In this document: positions 1 to 10,928 of the stretch, piece after piece
Layout: each line of letters starts with the position of its first letter
Position numbering within the stretch: position 1 is the stretch's first letter
NCBI GenBank assembly: GCA_024291935.2
Contig: CM044305.1
Coordinates: forward strand, 91,008,397-91,072,396
Source: Okapia johnstoni
Lineage: Eukaryota; Chordata; Mammalia; Artiodactyla; Giraffidae
Direction of reading: 5' to 3'
Length of the DNA stretch: 64,000 nucleotides
The notes under the pieces: model-generated
Seen by the model: only the letters and a program-made list of their open reading frames with translations
Database searches by the model: none
What the model was told of the DNA's origin: nothing
Position numbers and translations under genes: made by a program

Positions 1-277
1 AATAACCAAAAGTACTGGTTCGACTGATGTCTACATCTGCTAAAATTTAGTGGCCCTATTTTTAAATTTAGTGGCACTATTTTAAAACTATTCAAGAACT
101 CTGCTCTTCCCCTATCCATTTAGGCGTGTGAATACCTCTCCCCCATCCCCAATACTACGTTCTGTTTCTCACACCTCTACCCTTTTCTCCTTAGCCAGAC
201 AAAATGTAGAGCAGAATCTTAAAAATCATGAGTGTTAAAATGGAATACTATGCAGACATCAAAAGAACCAAGTTAGA
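1..277. other. Unassigned intronic DNA
   Basis: AT-rich single-copy-looking sequence; no repeat, exon or RNA gene recognised. Confidence 0.5.
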
Positions 278-790
278 ACAAAGCTGAAGATGGCCCCAAA
301 TTCTTGAAATCTGGTGATGCTACCATCATTGATAGGGTTCCTGGAAGCGCACGTGTGTTGAGAGCTTCTCTATACTCCTCTGAGCCATTTTGCTGTTCAC
401 GACATGAGACAGATGGTTCCTGTGGGTGTCATCAAAGCAGTATACAAGAAGGCAACTGGAGCTGGCAAGGTCACCAAGTCTGCCCAGAAAGCTCAGAAGG
501 CTAAATGAACAACATCCTCAATGCCTGCCATCTTAATCAGTGGTGGAAGAATGGTCTCAGAACAGTTTGTCTCAATTGGCCATTTAAGCTCAATAGTGAA
601 AGACCAGTTAATGGTAACCAGGCACGATAAACCTTCAGAAGGAAAGGAGAATATTTTGTGGACCATTCATTTTTTTGTGTTGCAGTTCTAAGTCATTGGT
701 CTTTAAAATCAGTACTTTTTAATGGAAACAACTTGACTAAAAATATGTCATAGAATTTGAGACACTTAAAAAATTTAATGAGAAAAAAAG
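278..790 (+). pseudogene. EEF1A1: EEF1A1 processed pseudogene, 5'-truncated
   Basis: From about 281 the + strand matches the end of elongation factor 1-alpha 1: KLEDGPKFLKSGD, then a region matching the RFAVRDMRQT segment, then [17 protein letters not shown] and the stop at 503-505. It continues into the characteristic EEF1A1 3' UTR (for example CTTAATCAGTGGTGGAAGAA and AGTACTTTTTAATGGAAACA) and stops at a short A-rich tail near 790. Only about the last 75 codons remain, no intron is present, and small indels break the frame. This fits a retrocopy made by L1 machinery. It lies antisense to GPC3. No clear target-site duplication was found. A 66-residue open frame inside is a shadow of the broken copy. 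Confidence 0.93.
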
Positions 791-1490
791 AATGGTAAAA
801 GCAGTTACTTCCAGTAAGTAAGATATTGGGGGAAATTTTACTTTTTTATGTCCTTCTATATCTTTTACACTTTAAAATCTTTAAAATAATTTTTAATGAG
901 TGAAATTTTATATAGCAGTTATTTTTAAGGCAAAAGAAAACAACATGAAATAACAATAACAACAACAAAAAACAACCAAAGGAAAATAAAAAGTGGGCCT
1001 AACTCCTAGGCCTCGCCCAGAGCCTCTGGGAAATTCTTCTTGTTAATCAGAGTTATGTCGGCCATGAGTACAGCCCCGGCTTAAAGGTGATCCCTTATGA
1101 GAACACATGTTTGGGCCAATACACACAACATCACCCTGGAATTCCTTTACACCTCAGATGGTTATCATCAGGTCACAAACTGTACTTTGTTAGGTTAAAC
1201 ACAGCCTATATGTTTTCTACTCTTCAATGAGGTAATGCTAACCTATTTCAAAAGGACAGTCAGTAAGGATGTGACTGAATGTGTATTATTATGAGGACCC
1301 TGCCTCTAAATAGAGGCAAAAAAGCCATTCAAGTTCTTGCCCACTTCCCAGAAGATGCCTAAAGTCCTCTCCTGATGGGAGTTGAGAGCCTCCCCGGGAT
1401 TCATTCTGAACTGCTGCTCTTGCACCCAAATGCATTGTGGGTACGACACTGAGTGGCTTGTGCTCCTTCCACATACATTCCATTTGCCAG
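791..1490. other. Unassigned intronic DNA with short AAC-rich tract
   Basis: An A-rich CAA/AAC simple stretch lies at about 948-990, possibly the tail of an unrecognised retrocopy. Otherwise nothing is recognised. Open frames on both strands at 1289-1633 are not supported by any family. Confidence 0.5.
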
Positions 1491-1494
1491 CCCG

Positions 1495-1575
1495 TATAGT
1501 CTGCGAGCTCTTTGAAGGCAGAGGCTTGGTTAGTTCTCTTGTGTACCACCCAAAGCACCTCCTAGTGCACATAGT
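1495..1575 (+). repeat. L2 LINE 3'-end fragment
   Basis: Resembles the L2 3' end pattern (GCGAGCTCTTTGAAGGCAGA, then CCCAAAGCACC and GTGCACATAGTA). Ancient and diverged. It abuts a MIR copy. Confidence 0.6.
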
Positions 1576-1581
1576 AACACC

Positions 1582-1845
1582 AGCTGTCAGTACTGAGTGC
1601 TTTCTCTGTGCCAGATATTGTTCCAAGCACTGAGGAAAAATACAAGCTGCATCACCACACTGAGTCCTCCTAAGAGCCCTACAAGATGGACAGTATTATA
1701 ATCAGCTCCTTCTTGCATATAAGAACACCGAGGCATGAAGTGAAGCCACTTGCCAAAGGTCACACAGTTACTCAATAGCTAAGCTAGAGTTTGAACTTTT
1801 GAGTCTATGTCCAGCTGCCTCTGTTCTTAACCGCTCCACTACTAT
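1582..1845 (-). repeat. MIR SINE, near full length
   Basis: Antisense MIR signature in order: GCTTTCTCTGTGCCAGATAT, a TCCTCCTAAGAGCCCTA block, CAAAGGTCACACAGTTACTC, and TTCTTAACCGCTCCACTA at the tRNA-like end. Ancient mammalian SINE. Confidence 0.85.
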
Positions 1846-3079
1846 TATTCCTTAGAAATAATCCACGCTGACTAAATATTTGACATTTCCATTTCACTCT
1901 GCCCAATTCATGGTATGATACAATTAGCTGGTGATCTACGAGGCTCACAACAGGGCCTGCCACAACAGCTCTCTTTACCTAATCAGCAGATTCCTGGGCT
2001 TGCCCTTTAAAAGCCCTTGGGGAGAGCCCTGTGTATGGAGTTTCTTCTCCCAAACAGAGATCCAACAGCATCACCATTCAGTGAAATATTTGCATTCTTG
2101 AAAGATAAGGTATTGAAGTTAGACATATAAATAATCCTCCTCCACCATCACCGTATAGACAAACACCAAAGGTTATCTGAAATCTCTGAGGACAATAGGA
2201 AAATGAATGCTGGTGAAGGCCTCCCTTCCATGTAGCAATACGACATATGTAATGTAACCCCAGGGAATTTTATGTAACATACATGCTCCAAGCTTTAAGC
2301 TCAGACGGACTCAGTTAGGTGTGTCTATGTAGAGCTGCATTAATTAATTCATTCATCCAGCATTTTATTTTCACTCACTCCCTCTGTGCCCCTGGTGTAC
2401 AATGGTTCCTGACAGGTTTTGAATGAGGCTGAGCCACCGTGGCCACAATTCTCCTCACCCAGACTGCCCAGAGTGTCAGGAATGGGGACACTGTTGGCCA
2501 TGGGGGATTTTAAGGATGGGTTATCTGCTTAGCAACACTCATCTCTAATTAGATTAACTGTCCTCTCTCCAGAACACCGCTTTTTCCTAAAGCTTTGACA
2601 TGGTTCTGGCAATGAAGGCCAGTGGAGGAGGAAAAATAGAGAGGAGCTCCTGCCTCCTAAATCTAAACTCTTCTTAACTGGACACGTTACGCGTGATGTT
2701 AGAAGTGTCCCCATATTGAATTACCTGTGGTGTTTTCTTCCCCCATCCAATGTGGTACCTGCTTATTAGCACAAAAATAGCAAATCTGATTTGTGAAGTG
2801 AAAGGAAGACACGTCTCTGTTCAGGCAGACTGGGCAGGGATGGAGGGGGGACACCTTGCAAAAGCCGTAAAGAGAAAAGGAACCTAATGAAAATAGGACA
2901 TCTGGGCGTGATGGTGTTAGGACAACTGACACAAAGAGAGCACTTGTAGAAGAGAAATAGAGTCAAACATGTGTAAAAGGGGCAATCTTTTTTTCCTGGT
3001 TCTGTGCTGGCTGAGGCAGCACAGGTGAAGTGGAAGGAAATCAATGGATTCAAATATAGAACATTCAAATAGGAAGCAC
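1846..3079. other. Unassigned intronic DNA
   Basis: No exon or clear repeat. A weak antisense L2-like stretch at about 2340-2420 (ATTCATTCATCCAGCATTT) is the only hint. Overlapping minus-strand open frames at 2529-3296 show no recognisable domain and include MIR sequence. Confidence 0.45.
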
Positions 3080-3172
3080 CCTTGTCCAATCCACTGATGG
3101 TGTAGATGAAGAAACTGAGACCCAGAGAGGGACTTTCCCAGCAGCACAGGTAGTTAGTATCATAACTCTCAC
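3080..3172 (-). repeat. MIR SINE fragment
   Basis: Antisense MIR core: GATGAAGAAACTGAGACCCA followed by GAGAGGGACTTTCCCAGCAG and a CACAGGTAGTTAGT match to the 'cacacagctagtaagt' segment. Confidence 0.7.
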
Positions 3173-4638
3173 CTTTAGAAGAAATTTCTTCTTTAAATGG
3201 TTCCTTAAGTACATGTTGGTGATTTTGAGCATTGCTAGTACTGGTGCAGGAGAGAGAAGTTGCTAGCAAATTCACTTTCCTCCTTCTTCTAGGCATTAGA
3301 CTACTGGAAAGTATTTGAAAGCAAGTCTTAGAAAAACCAACTTGCTCCCTCCCCCCACCAAATATTTAATTTCACAGAGAAGTTTGTTTCATTTACTGCT
3401 GGGGTTATAGATGAGCTACAAATAAGTTACAGATCTCACATTCTCAGTGCGCCATCTTATGGAAAGGCTGCAGTATTGAAAGTAGCCTTTTGCCCAAACA
3501 GTGATTGATCAGACTGTTTCCTTGGAAAGCACTCCAGCGGCAACAATCACTGTGAAAAAATGGCATAATTTAAACAGTATAAATAGCTTTAAAAACAAAC
3601 TAGAACACAGAGTAGAAAACCCACCTTATCAATAGACCTAAGAAAATGTTCTTTTTCTATCCAAGATGCAGTCTTCATTTACATAAATGAACAGAAAAAT
3701 AAAGCAAAAGTTGCTGAGTTTTATAAATATGTTTAATAAAGAAGGCAACAATTCGCTTCTAATTTATGTATGCACAAATATAAAGAAAAATGGTTTTCAT
3801 AATTTGTTGGCACAGCAGTACCACTTCAGAGCAAATATCAGACAGGAGAGTGCCAGAAACAGATATGACCACCAGACTCCAAGAACTACTTTGATTCTCA
3901 AACAACAGCCGTTCAGAAATTACAGATATATTTCAACAGAAAGGAAGCAAAAATTTAGAGTAGAAATCAGGGGGCTGAAAGCCCATTTATACCTCATTTA
4001 GTGGACATTACCTATATAAGGGAATAGCTATATTAGAATCTGCTTTTAGCCTAGTTTCAAACCTCACTGTGAGGAGAGACTAAAAGATTGGTCTTGGAAT
4101 ATAATCAAGAAGTCATTTAAACCTCAAGAAGCGAAGAATATTTTCCAGATGGTGAGGAAAGCTTGAGAAGTTGATATCACCCGCTGTGGGAAGCAGCCTC
4201 CTGCAGAGATGGGGAGGTAGAGAGAAAATGCCTCAATGTTTGTCTGAAGAGGCAAACTCCACAGAGGAGCCTGGAGGTAAGGAGAGAGAAAAGTAAATAA
4301 GGAAGCAAAAGTGATTCCTGTGAGAACCGCGGCACAGGCAGAGCCTGATGTGTGGGAACGCTGGTGAGAACAGCCTCCTGGGCTTTGAGCCCTGACCACG
4401 GGCAGCCAGGACACCAAGCCAGGGCGGGCAGGGCTGCTGGAAGGGTTCTCTGAGGGGTGTCCTTGAGGGGAACATACCAAGGAGGAGAGGAATCTGAGCC
4501 AGTGTAAGACTTCCAAAAATACCAAAAAAAAAAAAAATGCAATTCAAAGTTCAATAATTGGGAGTGGAGATGTAGCAGAGCAAGGTGTGTAATGGTGATT
4601 TATCATTAAATCACCCCAAACTCATTTACCGAGTCCCT
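3173..4638. other. Unassigned intronic DNA
   Basis: No exon or clear repeat seen. An open frame at 3687-4001 (104 codons) has no recognisable motif. A run of 13 A lies at 4524-4536. A weak CTCF-like match lies at 3448-3461. Confidence 0.45.
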
Positions 4639-4650
4639 CTAGCACAGAGA

Positions 4651-4938
4651 GTGGGATTCCCTGATAGCTCAGTTGGTAAAGAATCTGCCTGCAATGCAGG
4701 AAACTCCGGTTTGATTCCTGGGTCAGGAAGATCCAATGGAGAAGGGATAGGCTACCCACTCCAGTCTTATTGGGCTTCCCTTGTGGCTCAGCTGGTAAAG
4801 AATCTGCCTGCAATGTGGGAGACCTGGGTTCAATCCCTGGGTTGGGAAGATCCCCTGGAGAAGGGAAAGGCTACCCACTCCAGTATTCTGGCCTGGAGAA
4901 TTCCAAAGAGTCGGACACAACTGAGTGACTTTTACTTT
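4651..4938 (+). repeat. Dimeric Bov-tA SINE with target-site duplication
   Basis: Two head-to-tail tRNA-Glu-derived units (TAGCTCAGTTGGTAAAGAAT and GGCTCAGCTGGTAAAGAATC), the second ending in the Bov-A GAGTCGGACACAACTGAGTG tail. The whole block is flanked by CTAGCACAGAGA (4639-4650) and CTAGCCCAGAGA (4939-4950), one mismatch in 12. The two units therefore arrived as one insertion. Confidence 0.93.
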
Positions 4939-5039
4939 CTAGCCCAGAGAAGTAGCCCAGCAAACCAGATGTTTTCTTGTTAAACCATAAAGAAATGGTC
5001 TTTACCTTTTTTTATTTTTTTTGAAAGTTAGATTTTAAC

Positions 5040-5185
5040 TCAAAAATATTTGAGTTGTAAAGGACCCTTGAAATCATTTACTTCAATGCACCCCTCTTAC
5101 AGATGGGCAAACTGAGTCCCAGAGAGACCAAACAGTAGCCATCCAAATTATTATTGGTATCACTGCTGATGGAATGTGGTTAGAG
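5040..5185 (-). repeat. MIR-type SINE fragment, diverged
   Basis: Contains CCTCTTACAGATGGGCAAAC and TGAGTCCCAGAGAGACCAAA, the antisense 'cattttacagatgaggaaactgaggc' core, preceded by an AGGACCCTTGAAATCATTTA block seen in related ancient SINE copies. Confidence 0.6.
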
Positions 5186-5364
5186 CTACTACCTCCCCCA
5201 AATAGAAAAGCCAAGAAGAAGAGGTCAAAGAACAGGTCACACACACGAGAACATTGTATGAAAGTACCTGATGTTGAAAATAATGATCAATAATTATTTT
5301 TAAAAGGTAAAATTCAGTCCTGTCTACATAGTTTACTGAGACAGCAAAGACAGTATACTTTAGA

Positions 5365-5665
5365 AAGGCTGAATAATATGGTGGAAAGAGCACTGGCCCT
5401 GGAATCAAGACATACGTTCAAAGGCTGGTATTGTGTGACTTTTGACAAGTAACTAAATTCTGCTGGACTTGAGTGTCCTTATCTATGAAATAGGGATAAT
5501 GCCACCTACATTTGTTTTGAGGATTAGTTGATGTAATGAATGTTAGCAAATTTAAGATAACATAGGTTAAATGTTTAGGAGAGGGCCCAACACATTTATA
5601 TGAGCACTGGTATTGTTTTGTGAAAATATCCAACACAAAATAGGTGTTCAGTAAATGTTATTTGA
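5365..5665 (+). repeat. MIR SINE, near full length
   Basis: Sense MIR: GAAAGAGCACTGGCCCTGGA, the core ATCTATGAAATAGGGATAAT, GAGGATTAGTTGATGTAATG, ending near AGGTGTTCAGTAAATGTTAT. Same strand orientation throughout. Confidence 0.8.
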
Positions 5666-6548
5666 AAAAGGATTTTCTGAAGTTGAATGAATAAATCTTG
5701 CCATGAATACTTAGGGGAAGCTTCAAGTCTGCTCATCCCTGTACTGAGAGAACTGGGGAAATGGAAGAGTCTCTGTTGGGTGAGTAGCCAGCACTGAGCA
5801 GGCAGGCCTGACTGAAAGGAACTACTCTTCAGAGAGGTCCTCACAAAACTGCTAGGGGATGGGGCATCTGAGGCAGGGAACATATGGTTAGGACTTCAAA
5901 CGGTTCAGAATTGATTTTAGTCCATTGAAGAAGACATTGTTGACCTGTGCCCCAGGGCAGACAGCCAAGTTTCCTGAGTGATCAACTTTGGGTGTCAGAA
6001 GCCTTTTCACTCTCTCCTCCCTCCACATTTCATGTTTCCTGCTCTCTGTGACAGAAAATATTCCGCTTCTACTTTGCATATAACTGTCACAAGTAATGAA
6101 TTAGATGGCTCTTGGAAACACCCACACACTTTTTCAAATCTTTCTCTTCAGAACACTGCTTTGTTTGTCCCAGGTCCCTGTGGGATCCAGAACAAACATC
6201 TATTCTTTAAAGCAAGGATCTTCAAAATGAAGAGGAGAACTTTCAAAGTCTACCTACAATCACACTTCACAGACTCAAGACCAGTTTCAGGGAGAGGCAA
6301 GTCTGAGTTAGAGAAGAGTGTAACTTGCGAATTTTTTCCTTTCATTGCGTTTCACAAGAAAAGCCTCCTAAATGTTGCTTTGGATGTCTTGCTGAACCTT
6401 ATTTCATGAACTTCCAAAGACTGTGAGCAAAGGATAAACTGTTTTTACATGAATGGGTACTACTGAAATACTTTAAAAGAAAGCTCAACATTCCTGTCAC
6501 TATTTTGTTGCCAGTTTCTCTTGTCTAAGCTACAGTCCTCTACAGACC
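5666..6548. other. Unassigned intronic DNA
   Basis: No repeat or exon recognised. The 143-codon open frame at 5978-6409 has no identifiable domain and no splice context that supports an exon. Confidence 0.5.
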
Positions 6549-7521
6549 CCTAATCCTTGAGAAACCTGTATGCAGGTCAAGAAGCAATAGTTAGAACCAG
6601 ACATGAAACACCAGACATGACAAAGGAGTTTGTCAAGGCAGTATATTGTCACCCTGTTTATTTAACTTATATTCAGAGTACATAATGCAAAATGCTGGGC
6701 TGGATGAATCCCAAGCTGGAATCAAGGTTGCAGGGAGAAATATTGACAACCTCACATATGCTGATGATACCACTCTAATGGCATAAAGTGAAGAGGAAGT
6801 AAACAGCCTCTTGATGAGGGTGAAAGAGGAGAGAGAAAAACCTGGCTTAAAACTCAGCATTGAAAAAACTAAGATCATGGCATCCTGTCCCATCACTTCA
6901 TGGCAAATATATGGGGAAACAGTGGAAACAGTGTCAGATTTTATTTTCTTGGGCTCCAAAATCACTGTGGACAGTGAGTGCAGCCACGAAATTAAAAGAC
7001 CCTTGCTCCTTGGAAGGAAAGTGATAACAAACCTAGACAGCGTATTAAAGAGGAGAAATATCACTTTGCCAACAAAGGTCCATATAGTCAAAGCTATGGT
7101 TTTTTCAGTAGTCATGTACGGATGTGAGAGTTAGACCATGTAGAAGGCTGAGCGCTGAAGAATGCTTTCCAACTGTGGTGCTTGAGAACATTCTTGAGAG
7201 TCCCTTGGACTGCAAGGAGATCAAACCAGTCAATTCTAAAGGAAATCAGTCCTGAATATTCATTGGAAGGACTGATGCTGAAGCTCCAATACTGTGGACA
7301 CCTGATAAGAGCCGATTCATTGGGAAAGACCCTGATGCTGGGAAAGATGGAAGGCAGAAGAAGGGGACAACAGAGGATGAGATGGTTGGATGGCATCACT
7401 GACGCAATGGACATGAGTTTGAGCAAACTCCAGGAAACAGTGAAGGTCAGGGAAACCTGGCGTGCTGCACTCCAGGGGGTCACAAAGAGTCAGACACGAC
7501 TTAGCGACTGAACAACAACAA
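6549..7521 (+). mobile_element. BovB (RTE) LINE, 5'-truncated and broken
   Basis: Closely parallels the longer BovB copy at 11877-13852. It contains the end of the reverse transcriptase domain with the YADD active-site motif (6757-6768, in LTYADDTTLMA), immediately followed by an in-frame stop (6783-6785). Downstream are KTKIMASCPITSW, GRKVITNLDS and the C-terminal [15 protein letters not shown] block. The 3' end is the Bov-typical GAGTCAGACACGACTTAGCG followed by GACTGAACAACAACAA. Frameshifts and stops make it inactive. About 970 bp of a ~3.2-kb family. Confidence 0.93.
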
Positions 7522-7639
7522 ATCTTCAGTGCATGGGATTAGGCCTACTGAGATCCTGAGCCAATGGAGACAAAGGTGAGAGTTTAGCTGTCTGACCTAT
7601 CCTTGGAGCCAGTATTTCATGCTTTTGGGGTGTACCCTA

Positions 7640-7806
7640 CATGTTCAGGCATGGCTTCGTCTTGTCAGATATATTTTTCTGGGCCATATGGCCAAATTCT
7701 GTCCTGGTTTCTGTGTTTATATTCACCCCTGAGTCAGTCCTCTGCTTTACCCAGTGTCCGGCACACAACAGGCAGTCAATAAACCTCTGCTGAAATGAAT
7801 TGAGAC
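7640..7806 (+). repeat. L2 LINE 3'-end fragment
   Basis: Ends with CCCAGTGTCCGGCACACAAC, AGGCAGTCAATAAACC and CTGCTGAAATGAATTG, the L2 terminal pattern. Diverged. Confidence 0.65.
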
Positions 7807-8398
7807 TGAAGACTTCATCCAAAGCTGACCTATTTTGCCCAGCTCTTGTCAGTCTGTTCCCATGGGGTCTTCCCCCCGAATCTGGAGCCAGTGACTGAGG
7901 ACCTGCCTTATGCTGGACTTCTGTCTGGGCCCTGCCAGCAAAACCTGCCACTGTGTCCCAAGCCACCAGATCTCAGCACTTTGGAAACCAATGGCCAGCT
8001 AGGGGATGGTAGAGTTCCTGCCTGAGGCCCCAGTGAACACCATCATTCAAGTGCTGGGTCACTTCCCACTTGGGCCAGCCAAACAGGAGAGTTGCCACAG
8101 CCCAAGCATCACTCCTGCAGCCTGTGTTCCATCGCCAGGGACCAACTACTGGGCTCCCACACTGAGCCCACCCAAAGTACACAATATCAATTTGCATCAC
8201 AAACCCTATTCCAATGGTCTAAACTTTGGCCCACTTCTGAGAAGATTTTACCATTGTGAAAACAATTCTTTGAACCCATCTGTTATATTCGCTATGGTCA
8301 AGGCAATAACTTCCAGAAGGTTTCAGATCTGATGGTGAAATTTCCAGGTTCTCCGTTTTGGGGGTCAGAGAAAGGATTTGCTGTCTTCCACCAGTACA
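7807..8398. other. Unassigned intronic DNA
   Basis: Moderately GC-rich single-copy-looking sequence. Opposed open frames here (108 and 75 codons) show no motif. Nothing assigned. Confidence 0.45.
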
Positions 8399-8518
8399 GA
8401 GGCTTCCCAGGTGGTGCTAGTGGTAAAGAACCCACCTGCCAATGCAGGAGATGTAAGAGACATGGGTTTGATTCCTGGGTTAGGAAGATCCCCTGGAGAA
8501 GGGAATGACAACCCAGTG
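8399..8518 (+). repeat. Bov-tA SINE, 3'-truncated
   Basis: tRNA-Glu-derived head (CTTCCCAGGTGGTGCTAGTG, GTAAAGAACCCACCTGCC), B-box-like GGGTTTGATTCCTG, then GAAGATCCCCTGGAGAAGGG. It breaks off shortly afterwards. Confidence 0.85.
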
Positions 8519-8582
8519 ACAAAAAGGTATCTGAGCTTAGAAGTAAGGAGAAGAGTTTTGTGCTACCTTAACCTTAACCAAT

Positions 8583-8790
8583 GTGACTCCCTGGTGGTTC
8601 AGACAGTAAAGAATCCACCTGCAATGTGGGACACATGGGTTCAATCCCTGGGTTGGGAAGATCCCCTGGAGGAGGGCATGGCAACCCACACCAGTATTCT
8701 TGCCTGGAGAATCCCACGGACAGAGGAGCCTGGTGGGCTATGGTCCATGGGGTTGCAAAGAGTCGGACACGACTGAAACGACTTAACACA
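8583..8790 (+). repeat. Bov-tA SINE, full length
   Basis: Complete tRNA-like head (CCCTGGTGGTTCAGACAGTA), GGTTCAATCCC B-box, Bov-A body (CCAGTATTCTTGCCTGGAGA) and the GAGTCGGACACGACTGAAAC tail. About 60 bp separate it from the preceding truncated copy. Confidence 0.92.
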
Positions 8791-10389
8791 TGTCAGTGCA
8801 GAATGCAAATACCTTCTATTCTGCACTTGCCTATTAAGCATCTACGCAGCTCTGTGCTCAGTCACAGAACCCTGGGAGTTGGAGACACTGAACTGTGCAG
8901 TGTTCTAGGCCCACTATCCCCAGTTTGGACTTCACAGACGAGATTCTGGTTTGGGCTTTGGCAAATCTGGTCCTCAGAAAATGAAATCTTCAACTAGTGA
9001 CTGTGTGGGATTTCCCTGCAAACTGATGCTTGAGAACGTGCAGCTCTACCACTTCATGAGCTGAGGACACACACACCAGCCTCCACCATGACACCCAGAG
9101 AGCCAGCAGAGGGCGCCTCTGTGGCCGATGGGAAGGAGAAGAAACTAGCCAGAAGAAGGTGTTAGACTTGCCCAAGCACACTAAAAAAGTCTGGCCTGAA
9201 CAAAGCGCAACTGCCACTTCTGCTGCCTTCTCTTAAACTCGGTCCCATAGCCCCAGGATGCAGGCTGCAGTCAGAGCCCTGGAGAGCAGAAGGAAACACA
9301 CTCTGGTGGAAGTGTGTTCCAGTACTCCCCTCGTGGAAGACGGTGTCCATGGTGGGCATGGCCAGAGGAACTAGAATAGAGCCACTGGCCCTACCACTGC
9401 CAATAGGAGAAGAGCTCTGCCCTTGGCGGGCCCACGTCTGGCACGGCCGCTCTCTAGTTGCCAGCAATAAAATAACACTCAAGAGTAACAGAGGGAAGGA
9501 AAGGTGAACTGAAGTGTAAACCACCCCTACTCCAACCGCCCCGGTAGTTGCAGGTGCCTCCAGGTCCTCGACTCTTTGCACCTGCTCTCCTGCCAGAACA
9601 AGGGGCCTATTGTGTGAAGCTGTGTGCAGGGCGGTGCTGAGCAAACAAGAAGTGCCTCTCCTGATCATAAAATAGATGGGATTCCAGGAAAACTTTACTC
9701 AGCCAAATAAAAGTGATTGTAAAGCACTTGGTGAAATATAAACTGCTACATAAATACTTAATAAAAGCTCACAGCAATGCACACAAGGATAGCTAGGTCA
9801 AAAATTACCCTAGCTCTCTAGCCCGGAGGGTCTCAGCAAGAGAGAGAGTTGTCTCCCTCCCTTGGGTTTTCACAGCCACTTTGTATCCCCCTGCTCTGAC
9901 CTGCCCTTCAGCCCCCGGCACTCCACTTGATGGATCCCTCCCCACACTGATACAGCTCTGTGGTTTCAGGGCTTCTCATTTTCATTCTGGGTGGTTGTGT
10001 CAAATATTATTTGGAGCAACAGACACTGAATTCCATTTCTTTTGCTCAGAAGCTCCACTGGGGTCGTGTGGTGCCATGGGAGTGGCAGTTTCTTTAAGGC
10101 TTAATTATGTGAATTTCACCCCAAACTCTCCAATATCAGAAACTGAGAACTCTGACAACATCTTAAACAGCCAACCTACCTGCCCTCCTGTAGCTCCAAA
10201 GATACCCGAAGGATCTGTTCTGATGAGAATGATTACACCCCGGGGCTCCTTTTCAATTGCTTTCACTTTGGTCTGTTTGGGAAGCCATCAGAGAAAGAAC
10301 TGGATATTCAATGTCATCAAGGAGGCTTTAGGGTGATCCTCTTCCATTTAGACTCCCCACTCTCTCAAATATCCTTGTCATTGAAACTC
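8791..10389. other. Unassigned intronic DNA, GC-richer, with CTCF motif and MIR3-like trace
   Basis: Mostly single-copy-looking. At about 9708-9768 a GTAAAGCACTTGGTGAAATA then CTACATAAATACTTAATAAA pattern resembles a MIR3 3' end (low certainty). Open frames at 9162-9668 (minus, 168 codons) and 9881-10336 (plus, 151 codons) have no recognisable domain or convincing splice context and are treated as chance. Confidence 0.5.
9103..9117 (+). promoter_or_regulatory. Strong CTCF-type binding motif
   Basis: CCAGCAGAGGGCGCC fits the CTCF core consensus CCASYAGRKGGCRSY at every position. It sits in non-repeat, somewhat GC-rich intronic DNA (8791-9700). If bound it could act as an insulator or loop anchor within GPC3. 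This is a motif match only; occupancy is inferred. Confidence 0.6.
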
Positions 10390-10530
10390 ATGGACTGTTA
10401 GAGCTGGAAAGAGCTTTAGAGGTCATCTTGTCTAACTCCATTCTATAAATAAGACTGGCGGTCAGTGACTTGCCCAAGGTCACACAAATCCGTTTGTGGT
10501 AAAGAGCCAAGCTGGACTTCCAGTCTAGGG
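10390..10530 (-). repeat. MIR-type ancient SINE fragment
   Basis: TTAGAGCTGGAAAGAGCTTT, AGAGGTCATCTTGTCTAACT and CTTGCCCAAGGTCACACAAA in order, the antisense pattern of a MIR-related ancient SINE. The exact subfamily is not assigned. Confidence 0.6.
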
Positions 10531-10917
10531 CTAAAGGGGTCTCTACTTGCATGGGCTCCACATTCATAGGTAATGGTGTTATCACAGGAGCCATGGTGTA
10601 GGGGAGATGGAATGGAGGACTGGCCCCAGAGGGAGGTGAAAGTCATTGGCTCTTTCTCCCAGGGGATGCCACCTTCCAGCCCTGAGAAAATCTAAAAGCT
10701 GAGAAGCATAGTGCAAGAGGCAGAAAAAGTACTGTGATTTCCTGGGCCAGGACTGGGGAGAGACCAAGGGAAGGTTAGAATTTAGCAGCACAGGCCAAGA
10801 AAGGTCAGACAGAACACCTGTCCCAAGTGTGCTGGACTAGGAGAACAAGCTTAGATCAGGGTTTCCATCAAGAACAGGAAGAAGAGAAGCCAAGCATGTG
10901 ACAGGCAGTGTCATGGA
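10531..10917. other. Unassigned intronic DNA
   Basis: No repeat, exon or RNA gene recognised. Confidence 0.5.
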
Positions 10918-10928
10918 CAAGAGAGCGT

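Noticed and set aside
304..504. 66-codon frame as a small gene
   Set aside because: It is a frame within the broken EEF1A1 retrocopy.
3448..3461. GCGCCATCTTATGG as a reverse CTCF site
   Set aside because: Two mismatches in constrained positions; kept only as a weak note beside the 9103 site.
9162..9668. 168-codon minus-strand frame as a possible exon or gene
   Set aside because: No recognisable domain, no matching protein recalled, no convincing splice signals; low-complexity composition is typical of chance frames in GC-richer DNA.
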